A DNA stretch of 64,000 nt. Source: Venturia oleaginea. Taxonomy: Eukaryota > Ascomycota > Dothideomycetes > Venturiales > Venturiaceae. Below are positions 22,670 through 32,765 of the stretch, one piece after another. The stretch lies in contig JABMLP010000012.1 of NCBI GenBank assembly GCA_013176395.1, positions 186,001 to 250,000 on the forward strand. The letters run 5' to 3'. Every line of letters starts with the position of its first letter. Positions within the stretch are counted from its first letter, which is position 1. The position numbers were made by a program, and so were the translations under genes. A model generated the notes under the pieces. That model saw only the letters and a program-made list of their open reading frames with translations, did no database searches and was not told the origin of the DNA.

Positions 22670-23111
22670 ATGTCAACACCAACGCCTGAATCAGCCCACA
22701 AAGAGGCTAGATTACTTGTTGCGAAGCAAAGCTTTCAAAGGAATCAAAATTCAAGTCAACGTCAAATCTCAGCGTTGTACGATATATCTCGAGCTACAAG
22801 GAACCCACCATATCGACAAAGAGTACTTTCTATCGATCTATACAAGCACCCGACCAACTGTCTTCTCTGAGCAGAATATCAAGAGCGGTTTTCAAGCGAC
22901 AGGACTTGTTCCATACAACCCGCAGCGTGTTCTTTCGTCGCTTACAGTCACCAAAACGCCATCACCACCAGGAACACCCCATAGAGTAGCACCACAGTGG
23001 ACGTCAGAAACTCCTCGTACAATAGCTCAGCTTCAACAGCAGGCTCAGCTCGTCCGAGACCTTCTTCATCGCCAATCTCAGAGCCCAAGCAGTCAAGCAA
23101 TTAGTCAACTT
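22670..23111 (+). pseudogene. pogo-1 transposase, N-terminal and junction part
   Basis: It starts MSTPTPESAHKEARLL, nearly the same as pogo-2. After about 40 residues the sequence jumps, by an internal deletion and frame change, to a piece typical of the end of pogo DDE domains (SGFQATGLVPYNPQRVLSSL), then to a Pro/Gln-rich linker (TPSPPGTPH ... RDLLHRQSQSPSSQ). It is cut by the copia-1 LTR at 23112. No catalytic Asp residues remain. Confidence 0.7.
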
Positions 23112-23279
23112 TGTTGGAAGGAGTATCCTCATGCTATTGCCTCCACCTGCGCCAGCGTGGCTACTCTCTGTCACTGGAGTTTGTTTACTGCCCAATTGGG
23201 CTTAGTGTATTACTATATAGCTGAGATCCTCCGGATCTCACCCTCAATACACTTGTTACTCAACTTTCATACTTCAACA
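23112..23279 (+). repeat. 5' LTR of copia-1
   Basis: 168 bp, apparently identical to 27755-27922 and to the inverted LTR at 60084-60251. Confidence 0.95.
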
Positions 23280-23295
23280 GGTTATGAGCCCGGCA
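23280..23295 (+). promoter_or_regulatory. primer binding site, half-tRNA type
   Basis: GGTTATGAGCCCGGC directly after the 5' LTR. It is complementary to an initiator-tRNA-Met anticodon arm (loop CUCAUAA) rather than to a tRNA 3' end. Priming by a cleaved tRNA half is known for Drosophila copia and yeast Ty5. Assignment here rests on the anticodon-loop match. Confidence 0.6.
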
Positions 23296-23477
23296 TCACG
23301 CCGCGCGCTCCTCCGATATACAGCACCTTACTGAGCATCACTGCTTCACATTTGTTGTTCATCATCGCTGCTGTTGTTGCTGCCGACGCTCCGCTACCCG
23401 GCGTACAGCACACCGTACCAGCACAGCACGGCACCCACCTTTACCTCTGAAGCAGACTTCAGACCACCTCTGTCATC

Positions 23478-26400
23478 ATGTCATCTTCCTTCAGCTTCAA
23501 GCTTGACCCCAACTCGCTGCCCAAGCTTTCTGCCCGCGGCGATAACTACACAGAATGGCGCTCCGCGTGGACTGTCGCACTCAGGTACGCTGGCCTCTGG
23601 CCGATCGTGTCTGGCAAGAAGACAAAGCCCGCCGCCGTCGCTGGGACTGGCGCAGAAGCTCGCGAGGAGCTCATCGACAAGTGGGACGCCGACGACAACA
23701 AGGCCATGATCATGCTGCTCTCGTCGGTACACAACGACCTCACGATGTCCATCGCGTCGTGCGACACGTCACCCGAGGCCTGGAAACACCTCGGCAGCCG
23801 ATTCGACCGCGATACCGGCAACGCGTCCATCACCCTCTTCCGGTCGCTCACAAACCTCCGCTACGCGGATGGAGACGACCTCAGACTACACCTGGACGAG
23901 TTCCATCAGCGATGGACTCGCATGGCAAAGCGATGCGCTGGCTCTTCACAGAGCGTCGCAAAAGCCATGAAGGCAATGTTTGAATCGGATGAGGTCAAGG
24001 GCTCATTCTTCCTGGCTACCCTACCAGATACTATGGACCACGTCATCGACAACCTCAGCTCTCGTGACGTTACCAAGTTTGTCGACATCGAACCCAAGAT
24101 CCTCGACATGTCCGACAAGCACTCCCTCGACGCTGACTCCTCTACCGCGTACGCTGCGAAACAATCCGCCGCGCGCGGCGCCAAACAGAACCAAGGTGGC
24201 GCACGCGGAACGCGTCCGGCTACTAATACTACCGAATGCTCCTGGTGCCGCAAGCACAACATGACGTTCATTGGGCACGCCTACACGAACTGTAACGAGC
24301 TCAAGAAACACAAGGAGCAACAGCAGCGCAAAGGCAACGGCGCGCCAAAGGAGACGAAGAATGGCGCAAAACGTCAAAAGGCGAACAACGCGAACGCCGC
24401 TGAATCATCAGACGATGAGGACGACGAGGACAGCGCAACTGAGGTGGTGAGCTTCATAGCACATTACCGCGCCACCAACGCCACTGCCGGCGCAACCATT
24501 GACCTGACTGGATCACCACCGCAGTCGACGCGGACCACGATGATCAACGTAAACGGCAAGCAATCACGCGAAACTATAAGTGCTCACGCCGCAATACGTC
24601 GGCCCTCAGCAATCGATCCTCCCACAGTATGGCTTCTTGACACTGGTGCCTCGCGGCACATGACTGGCTGCGCCGATGATTTCGTGTCCTTGTCACCCAA
24701 GCAAGGAACGATCACGGTGGCCGGCGGTATCAAGTTACCCATCAATGGTGTTGGACTCGTTCGATTACGCTGCAGAATGCCTGACAGATCCACCAAGATC
24801 GTCGAACTGACCAACGTCCTCTACAGTAGCGAGCTCTATGGTACACGGCTCTTCTCCTGGAGTTATGTCCGTCACCATCACAACCTCGAATTGCACGGCA
24901 AAGCAAACGACATCTTCCTCACGCGCAACGGCGCCACGGTACTGTGGGCACGGCACGCGGACGGCGTTGTACAAATCCAAACTAAAACGAAACCCACAGC
25001 GCACGTTGCCTCGACCGAATCCCACGCGCCAACTAACCGAGACCTGACGCGCAAATCGTCACTACACAAAACCGAGACCGCACCTGCTGCAACCGTCAGT
25101 GCACCATCTTGGCCAAGACTGGCGCAGAAGACTGCATGCTTCTCATCGTATACGGAGTTTCATCACTCAGTCGGTCATCTTCACGTCCCAAACCCTGCAA
25201 GGATATACAATGATGGGCACCTGGTACCGGCGAAACCTCATGACTTCCACTGCGACATGTGCTCCCTCAGCAAGTCCAAGCGACAGCGGCCTGCGCCATC
25301 CCCACCAGTACTGGCGCGCACCATCAAGCCGCTCGAAGTCATACACTCAGACTTGTCAGGGAAGTTTCCTCGCCCAAGCCTTGGAGGCGCACGTTACTTC
25401 ATATCCTTCATCTGCCAAGCAACTCGCTACTCCTGGATCAAGCTTCTTAAGCTGAAGTCTGATGGCCCCCAGGCGATCCGCGAATTCATCGCCTTCGCAA
25501 ATACTCAATACAACGCTCAGATGAGTACTGCGAACATCCACATACACAGCTCTACGGTAAAACGCTTCAAGTCTGACAACGGCGGCGAATACCGCGCCGC
25601 TGCCCAGGACCTTCGGCGCATGGGCATACAACATGACATGGTCCCACCTTACCATCATGAGCTCAATGGCGTCGCAGAACGGTGGAATCAGTCCATCATT
25701 CAGATCGCTCGATCAATGATCCCTACTGACAGTCAGCTGTTCCTTTGGGGTGAGGCTGTGCAGACAGCCAATTTCCTCAAGAACATATCCCCTCACGCTG
25801 CTGACAAACTGGGTCGTACGCCGCATGAATTACTCATTGGCGCGAAACCATCCATCAAGCATCTGCACCCATTCGGCTCCAAAATCTTCGCTCACATACC
25901 TGTAGAAGCTCGCAAGCCTGGCTCTAAGCTCTTGCATAGAGCGGAGGAAGGCATCTTCGTTGGGTATGGGCGCAACACCAAAACTGCGAGGGTCTACATC
26001 CCATCGCGTCATGTCATCATGGAAACTCGCAACCTGCGCTTTGAGCCTTTCTCAAGGTCTCAGACTGCGCCGTATTTCCAACCTGTGGCGGAGAATGAGA
26101 TACCAGCTGCTGAACCAGTCTCTACATCTCCAAGACGGCCTCAAAACAAAGATCGTCGGCCGTCGGGGGACACTTTTGCCACACCTCCTACATCACCAAC
26201 GTGGTCCACGACGACAGCGTACACCCCATCCCGGCTTGAAGCTGGGGTACCTTTGGACCACTCGTACGATCAGCCTGCGCCAACGCCTGTCCAGCCCAGC
26301 GCAGAAAATGGACAACACACGCGCTCCGCTCCACCCACCTCTGCACCCGGCGCTGGAGCAAGAGGAACTCGAAGGGAGACGCGACCGTCACAGGACCTGT

Positions 26401-27705
26401 CTGATCCAGTCGAGCTCCGACGCTCCAAACGAGTTGCTAAACCTTCACGCAAAGCCGCAGACAACGCTGAAGCGTCATTGGCTTTGGAAGACATGCTTGC
26501 GCCAGATGATGAGAACATGGCGCACGCTGTGGCTTGCGTCACCAAGGCAGACATCGACCACGAGATACCTCGCACGTTCAATGAAGCTGTCAACGCCACT
26601 AACTCCCCTTTGTGGGTTACACCGATCAACAAAGAAATCCAAGCACATCGTGACAATGGCACATGGGTGATGGAACACAATCCTCCGCCAAACCTCAAGC
26701 TCGTTGGCACACGCTGGGTCTTTGACATCAAGCGCGACGAGCATGGAAAGGTCGTCAAGCGCAAAGCCCGCCTGGTGGCACAAGGCTTCTCACAACGTCC
26801 TGGGGTGGATTTTGACGACACATATTCCCCAGTGGTGCGCTACGACAGTCTGCGTCTCATCATCGCTATCGCTTCGTGGCACATCGCAGCGATATTGCGG
26901 CGCTACGGCATGGATGATTGTAATGGGCGCCACACACCGCTTGACCCTAACTCGTTCCCACCAAGGTCAACCGACTCAGTGGACCTTGATCGCCAGAAAC
27001 TGTATCAATCCATCATCGGCTCGATCAACTTCCTTGCCATCGTCAGTCGCCCAGACCTGTCCTACACGGTCAGCATGCTGGGTTCATACAACTCCAACCC
27101 ATCAGACCTGCATCTGAAGATGGCTTACCAGACTCTACGTTACATTCAAGCCACCCGAGCTGTTGAACTTGACGTACGATCTCCTGCGCCGTCTGATCGC
27201 TCTGCAGCGCGGACCGCGTCCATTCCTACGCTCGTCATGTTCTCAGATGCGTCTTTCGGGTCTGACCCAGACAACTCCAAGTCCTTCTCTGATTACCTCA
27301 TGAAGGTCGGTGGATCGACAGTCTCATGGTCTTCAAAGCGTCAGTCATGCAGTGGCAAGGAGCACTTGTGAAGCCGAGTACATGGCATCATCCCACGCCG
27401 CCAGCCACCTCGTGTGGTCGCGCCAGGCCATCAAGGAGCTTATGGGTCACGCCAAGTACCCCAACTGTTGGCTCATGGTTGACAACGAGCCCGCCCTGTC
27501 GCTCATCAAGGACCACAGGATCAGCAATCGTTCTAAACATATCAACGTTCACTACCACTTCGTCCGGGAGCGATTCGTCCTGGGTGACTACGCCATCGAG
27601 CATGTCTGCTCCGCTGACAACCTCGCCGACATTGGTACTAAATCACTACCACGACCCCTCCTGGATAACCTCCGAGGCCGTATTTGTGCAACTACTGCGC
27701 CATGA
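23478..27705 (+). pseudogene. copia-1 Gag-Pol polyprotein, RT core deleted, late frameshift
   Basis: ATG 23478 opens 1297 residues in one frame to 27371. Gag has an atypical Cys/His knuckle (CSWCRKHN ... HAYTNC, about residue 253). The protease has LLDTGASRHMTG (about 388). Integrase carries a pre-integrase finger (HHSVGHLH ... CDMCSLSK) and a core with HSDLSGKF, FKSDNGGEY and ELNGVAERWN. RT starts GTRWVFDIKRDEHGKV but skips from IAIASW at 26880 straight to IAAILRRYGM, losing 141 residues including the YVDD site. RNase H follows (MFSDASFGSDP). An extra A near 27352 ends the frame early, and the remainder (STCEAEYMAS to the stop at 27705) is in the next frame. Confidence 0.92.
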
Positions 27706-27754
27706 ATGGGGGGACTGGCACTGATGGGAGGAACATCGTTCGGATTCGGGGGAC

Positions 27755-27922
27755 TGTTGGAAGGAGTATCCTCATGCTATTGCCTCCACCTGCGCCAGCG
27801 TGGCTACTCTCTGTCACTGGAGTTTGTTTACTGCCCAATTGGGCTTAGTGTATTACTATATAGCTGAGATCCTCCGGATCTCACCCTCAATACACTTGTT
27901 ACTCAACTTTCATACTTCAACA
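27755..27922 (+). repeat. 3' LTR of copia-1
   Basis: 168 bp matching the 5' LTR. It is preceded by a short G-rich tract and followed by the duplicated AACTT. Confidence 0.95.
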
Positions 27923-28213
27923 AACTTATCAAAGGATGCCAAGTCGCAATGAATTCTGCAGTGATAATTGCAGAAGAGAATAAGAAGCTTCGTGTAGAGA
28001 ACCAACGACGAAAACAGAAGCAACAATATCGTAGACAATATATTGCACATGGAGGCGTTTTACAGGCTCAAAAGGGTCAGTTCTTAGTTCAAGGAGGCAA
28101 AAATAACTCTGGAGAGAGTGTTCAAGATCAGGAATTCGTCGTACAACAGCGAGCATTACCAACGTGCAGTGGCTGCGGTATTCAAGGTCATAAGATCAAT
28201 CGATGTCCAAATA
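27923..28213 (+). pseudogene. pogo-1 transposase, C-terminal part
   Basis: Resumes the frame cut at 23111 (LIKGCQVAMNSAVIIAEENK). It runs through a basic helix (KLRVENQRRKQKQQYRR) to a C-terminal CCHC-like knuckle, CSGCGIQGHKINRC. The sequence stops at the TA where the pogo-2 terminal repeat begins. Confidence 0.75.
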
Positions 28214-29338
28214 ACGTGTTTCACCACTCACTTGGCCACCCCACTCACTTGGCCACCCCAACCACTAAATCTCAAGTCATCGTGCGATAAACCTCCCACC
28301 AATACAGCTTTTATTAAAATAATTCTAACAATACATTCATTACGTATTTGGGCATCGATTAATCTTATGACCTTGAATACCGCAGCCACTACATGTTGGT
28401 AATGCTCGCTGTCGTACGACGACTTCCTGATCTTGAACACTATCTCTAGAGCTATTTTCGCATCCCTCGACCAAGAACTGACCCTGTTGAGCTTGTAAAA
28501 CGCCCCCATATGCAACATATCGTCTACGATACTGTTGCTTCTGTTTTCGTCGTTGGTTCTCTGTACGAAGCTTCCTATTCTCTTCTGCAAGTATTACTGC
28601 TGAATTCATTGCGACTTGACATCCTTTGATGAGTTGACCAATTGCTTGACTACTTGGGCTCTGAGATTGGCGATGAAGAAGATTTCGGACGAGCTGAGCC
28701 TGCTGCTCAAGCTGAGCTATCGTACGAGGAGTTTCTGACGTCCACTGTGGCGCTACTCCATGGGGTGTACCTGGTGGTGAGGGCGTCTCTTCAACACGCT
28801 GAAACCACGCGTTGATTGTCGCTGGATCTTCGCATTTTGCACGCTGTGAATGGAATTTACGATTCCACTTCGTACAAAGCTCCGGCTGAGCGTTGATGAA
28901 GCGGGATACCCAGTTCTTCCCGACTAATGACGGTGGAGGATTCGTACCGCGTTTTTCGAGTAAAGCGTTTGCCATTCGTCGTACGTCGATAATTTGGGGC
29001 GGAAATCCTCGTCGATCAAGGTCTAGGATCCACTGAACCAGAGCCTGCTCTTCATGTATTTGTAACTTTCTCTTTTGGTGGTTAGATTCGCTTCGTGGTT
29101 TACCACCTTGAAGACGAGAGTGAAGTGTAGATCGAGGAATATCGTACGACGCTGAGATTTGACTTTGACTTAAATTTGGATTCGTTTGAAAGCTCTGCTT
29201 CGCAAGAAGTAATCTAGCCTCTTTGCAAGCCGATCCAGGGGTTGGTGTTGACATTATCGCGATAATCGTGCGAAGGGATTAGACTTTTTGGTTGGGTGGC
29301 CAAGTGAGTGGGGTGGCCAAGTGAGTGGTGAAATACGT
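28214..29338 (-). mobile_element. internally deleted pogo/Fot1-type element (pogo-2)
   Basis: 1125 bp flanked by TA (28212-28213 and 29339-29340). Terminal inverted repeats of about 47 bp run ACGTGTTTCACCACTCACTT on the left and ACGTATTTCACCACTCACTT on the right (as reverse complement). Each carries two copies of CACTCACTTGGCCACCCC. The single ORF on the minus strand keeps the N-terminal DNA-binding part and the C-terminal tail but not the DDE domain, so it is non-autonomous. Confidence 0.85.
28340..29254 (-). CDS. catalytically truncated pogo-type transposase
   Basis: A 304-residue uninterrupted frame from ATG 29254. Residues 1-55 hold a psq-type helix-turn-helix (QISASYDIPRSTLHSRL). About 60-150 form a CENP-B-type DNA-binding domain (EEQALVQWILDLDRRGFPP ... 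NWVSRFINAQPEL). After INAWFQRVEE the protein jumps to a Pro-rich linker, a basic helix (RKLRTENQRRKQKQQYRRR) and a knuckle, CSGCGIQGHKINRC. The roughly 200-residue DDE catalytic domain is absent without loss of frame. The product would bind terminal repeats without cutting and could act as a repressor of full-length elements (inference). Confidence 0.8.
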   Translation of the reverse strand: MSTPTPGSACKEARLLLAKQSFQTNPNLSQSQISASYDIPRSTLHSRLQGGKPRSESNHQKRKLQIHEEQALVQWILDLDRRGFPPQIIDVRRMANALLEKRGTNPPPSLVGKNWVSRFINAQPELCTKWNRKFHSQRAKCEDPATINAWFQRVEETPSPPGTPHGVAPQWTSETPRTIAQLEQQAQLVRNLLHRQSQSPSSQAIGQLIKGCQVAMNSAVILAEENRKLRTENQRRKQKQQYRRRYVAYGGVLQAQQGQFLVEGCENSSRDSVQDQEVVVRQRALPTCSGCGIQGHKINRCPNT

Positions 29339-29340
29339 TA

Positions 29341-29650
29341 TTGTCATCCAGATGCCAATTTATCCGTCCCGGCTCCCTTTTTCAACATTAGGGGCGTATG
29401 GGATCTATTGATGATTGGCTCAAAACAACGGCAAGCGGAAAGAAAATGATGATGTGGCGACGCACCTATGAGTCACAGATAACACCCGTGTTTTGGCATG
29501 AGTGGGATGGTATGGTATGGTATCCATTACAGGGTTTTCAATACGGAGCTAAATTGATGCCTAGGATGGAACTCTAAAGATGCGTGGTCAGATTCTGGCG
29601 GTCACATGTTTGTAGTTCGGTTCTGGGAGCGGAGATCTCTTTTTGCTGTT
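29341..29650 (+). repeat. repeat Y, copy 1
   Basis: About 300 bp matching, in reverse, 56500-56790 and then, after a deletion, 54780-54815. It contains GGTATGGTATGGTATCC and ends GTTCGGTTCTGGGAGCGGAG followed by a T run. Its left side is interrupted by pogo-2 at a TA. Confidence 0.7.
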
Positions 29651-29804
29651 CTCCTTTTGTGCAACCTTCAATCAGATGTTTTTTCATTGCTGATGACAGA
29701 ACGAAAGAGTCTTAGCATATCTTTTTACTCATCCAAACCCGGCATGACTATAACATCTTCGGAGAACTTACAGAAGTTACCTCGTATCCAAGAAGATCTC
29801 GACA

Positions 29805-30404
29805 TTGACTGGTGGAATGGGCAACTTTGTCTGGTGTACCATCAATGGCCAAGGAGATACAAGTATAATCAAACATACTTCTCCATTAATCGCTACGGAC
29901 AAGGAGATGCCTAATGACATTAAGTGGGTACGCTTCGAGGTGAAGGCTCTGCAAGGACTCCCGGCAATACTTTCGATAGGCTCATTGATCAACATACCAA
30001 CCCTTCTATTCAACGACAACGGAGCCAATCTATTTGGTCTTCAAGATATGGGGAGCAAGACATTGAAAGATCTCTACGAACAGCTCATGCTCGACGTCAA
30101 GCTTCTCGGCAAGAGATTCGGAACATTGCTGGCACGGCTTCATACTGCTACATGGGATGTGTCAATCGGACGATCGCAAACGATACAACCTATGACCCCT
30201 GGGCTGCCGAAGATTGTTCAGGCAGAGCGAAAACAAGTAAAGATGGAACGACATGCGGGAAGAATTACAAAACTTGTACTGGTACCATTTGTGGGTACAG
30301 CAGTCGGACTTTCACCGAGTGATATACCGTCTACCTCTGTCCGCATGGGACATAATATCAATCAGAGATCAGTAAGACGAGTGGCGCGAGTGTGCTACGT
30401 GTGA
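29805..30404 (+). other. unassigned overlapping open frames
   Basis: Two overlapping frames look partly coding: 29805-30404 (199 residues) and 29924-30322. The second is Cys-rich near its end (CVNRTIAND, CSGRAKTSKDGTTCGKNYKTC), faintly like the start of a hevein-type chitin-binding domain. There is no signal peptide or clear exon model. It is either a decayed gene or chance. Confidence 0.25.
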
Positions 30405-30724
30405 AATGAATGGGTCTGATGGTTGTGCAGTTGCTTATCGTACTTCTTGGGCTGTAGCTTTCGCGCTCGTTCAGATCCGAGAGAGGACTGATGCATAAGC
30501 TCTTACCTTTGACCTAACAGACAGACACGTCCTTGTCGAATCGAGAAACAAGAGGCCGGTATTTAACTGTCAATCTTTCTATGGTATAGTTTCGCACCTC
30601 TCCATTCACATGCGGCTATCAAATCAGACCAGTACCCTCCAAAGCCCATGGGGAATCCACCGAAATACAAAATAAAAGAATCCAGTACACCCAAACCAAT
30701 CTCCCAAACCCCGATCCCGATTCA

Positions 30725-31276
30725 CTACTCCCCACTCCCCCTCCACCCAAACGGGCCCTTCCCCTTAACCATAGGCGGAAACACAACCCCTCCCTCCCCC
30801 ATTCCTCTCCCCTCTTCTCTAACCCTCACAACCTCATTCCTCCAAATCTCCTCCTTAGCAACCTCAACGCTATCCAAACTCCCCAAACTGGCTCTCCTCT
30901 CCATCAACACTTCCCCAACCTGCCCATCTCTCGCTCGCTTAATTGCTCCAAGACCCAAAGCAGCAATCTCCTCATCACTTCTCCTCCAGCTCCCCGGCCT
31001 CCCACTAGTTCTCCAGATACAAAAACCCAATCCTAGGATCACGAGGACACCGATGGCGACGGGGATGGCGATGTAGAGCGGTGAGACTTTTTGGGATGAA
31101 TTTGAAAGGGGGGGGGAAGTTGAGGAGTATGTGGTGGATGTATCGATTGTGCCGGTTGATGAAAGGATTGTTGGCATTGAGATGCTGGCTGTTGAGAATG
31201 TTGATGTGGGTGTATCCGTTGATGTTGAATTGGTGGTTGAGGGGACGGCTCGTTGAAGAAGCTGTGGAAGAATCAT
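30725..31276 (-). CDS. Ser/Thr-rich single-pass membrane protein, hypothetical
   Basis: 183 residues. Residues 1-62 are almost wholly Ser/Thr/Pro, typical of an O-glycosylated outer segment. A strongly hydrophobic span (LYIAIPVAIGVLVILGLGFC, about 67-86) is followed by Trp/Arg residues and a roughly 95-residue charged cytoplasmic tail. This is the layout of fungal cell-wall stress sensor-like or other mucin-like proteins, but no sensor WSC domain is visible. The first Met has no signal peptide before it, so an upstream exon may be missing. No family assigned. Confidence 0.5.
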   Translation of the reverse strand: MILPQLLQRAVPSTTNSTSTDTPTSTFSTASISMPTILSSTGTIDTSTTYSSTSPPLSNSSQKVSPLYIAIPVAIGVLVILGLGFCIWRTSGRPGSWRRSDEEIAALGLGAIKRARDGQVGEVLMERRASLGSLDSVEVAKEEIWRNEVVRVREEGRGMGEGGVVFPPMVKGKGPFGWRGSGE

Positions 31277-32765
31277 TCTGAGTGATTGGTTTCGATGATG
31301 GTTGTTGTTGTTGTTGGTAAGTGCCTATCTTCAGACGCTGTGGTAATGGCAGCAAACAACGCTATGCTCGAATATAATCTTGGGCGTTTTCTTTGCGAGT
31401 AATTTTGGAATGAATGGCTGATGCCCTGAATTGTTTGTCGATACGTTATATCCTTTTGAAAGTAAATCTGCAAGATGCTCAAACAGAATGAAGCATCAAC
31501 GACTCCACCCATCTTATATACTCCCACCATATGGTCCAACTCACCCGAAATCCCACAATCGAGTCACTCACCCGACCCTGAATGGCTTGCGCGCCTCACA
31601 GGATCGACACCGGTCACCGAAGGAGACCGCCAGGGAAGTGAAGGGGAGTCAGCCTATCACCGAGGCCAGACGAAGCCTATCAGTATCCGCTCCATCAACT
31701 CATCAAGTTTCCTGTCGGAGCATCTTGCCGCCCCAGGATACACATCAATGCAACCAGGATGCCGTCTCTGGAAACACGCCCACCACCAATCACCCTCGCA
31801 ACCATCATCGACTCAGAAAACCTTGTGACAATGCAACAATCCTAACTCGGGATATCGGCAATGGAACCATCAATACCACTTGGCGCGTGCGCGTCTCCAG
31901 GTTCGACCTGTCCAAGTAATCTATTTCCAGGGCTTTACTTGGCCAATTCTGGATCATCATTAGACAATTTTGTATTCCGAGACCGGCGAACACCATTGAA
32001 TCAACTGATTGGAGGACAGGTGCTATATGAGGATCGCGTTATGCAGGTACATCTTCCAGGAGGTACTACATAGTAGTTCATGCGGTGACGTACGATGGCA
32101 GGATTCCTAATATCGAATAGATTAATATGCGTTGTCTCTCCATGTTTAGGCTTCAAGTATCCCGGGAGAACTTGAAAAAGAAGGAAACATCAAAACAATG
32201 CACGAAGCGAAGAGAACGATCGCACCTAGAAAAATGCGATTGAGCTTTGAACGACTCGAGGATCATTTGACTTTTGACGGAAATAGAGAAATGTCGTGAA
32301 GGAATCTGGGTGTTAGCAAATTTCCAATTCCAATGAATTCACACAAGTACTCTCATTAGTAATGCGACCACAAACACTATCGCGTCTTTTTCAATTCGCT
32401 CATCACTGTGATTGTAGTCAACAAATTTGGAACACATGTGCAACCCAATAAGATAGGCAGACCTAAACAACCTCTGTTGCATGATCTCCCAAGAAGATCG
32501 GCCTCGTAACGACGACTGAGACAATGCCAATGCCGCTACCGCTTCAGCCTTACCAAAGATCCTTCATTTCAACCGTAGGCGACTCCAAAAAAGCCAAGGA
32601 AACGCTCCTAGCCATCTCCCTTGTAGCATTACACGTCCCATGATATCCGATGCCGCTTATCCATCGCCAAAACCCACAGCAATGAACCAAAAGCTCCTCC
32701 TCTCTTCCTCCATTGTATCGTGTTTGTCATAGAAACATACATCTTCATAATCTTGTTGCTTGGTA
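31277..32765. other. no supported gene
   Basis: Contains a GTTGTTG microsatellite near 31300 and short plus-strand frames at 31475-31828 and 31861-32073 with no recognisable motif. The right part is the 3' side of the MOB1 gene. Confidence 0.35.

Larger units (their letters stand above)
23112..27922 (+). mobile_element. Ty1/copia LTR retrotransposon (copia-1), internally deleted
   Basis: 4811 bp with matching 168-bp LTRs (TGTTGGAAGG ... CTTCAACA) and a 5-bp duplication AACTT (23107-23111 and 27923-27927). Domain order Gag, protease, integrase, RT, RNase H is that of Ty1/copia. It is inserted in pogo-1. Compared with copia-2 in this window it has lost 423 bp of the reverse transcriptase, in frame, and carries a one-base insertion near the end of pol. 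It cannot move without help. Confidence 0.95.
22586..28213 (+). mobile_element. internally deleted pogo/Fot1-type element (pogo-1), split by copia-1
   Basis: The left end ACGTGTTTCACCACTCA follows a TA and resembles the terminal repeat of pogo-2 (28214), with the GGCCACCCC motif repeated. The left part is 22586-23111, then copia-1 is inserted, and the right part 27928-28213 continues the same transposase frame. The right terminal repeat is missing: the sequence ends at the TA where pogo-2 starts. The transposase lacks its DNA-binding and catalytic domains, so it is a non-autonomous relic. Confidence 0.75.

Noticed and set aside
25356..25658. Long antisense frames within the copia elements (mirrored at 62771-63073)
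   Set aside because: Shadow frames of the GC-rich copia pol gene. They recur only because the element recurs.
30648..31076. Plus-strand Pro/Ser-rich frame opposite the membrane protein
   Set aside because: The minus-strand frame has a clear transmembrane segment and biased third positions. The plus frame mirrors a CT-rich strand.
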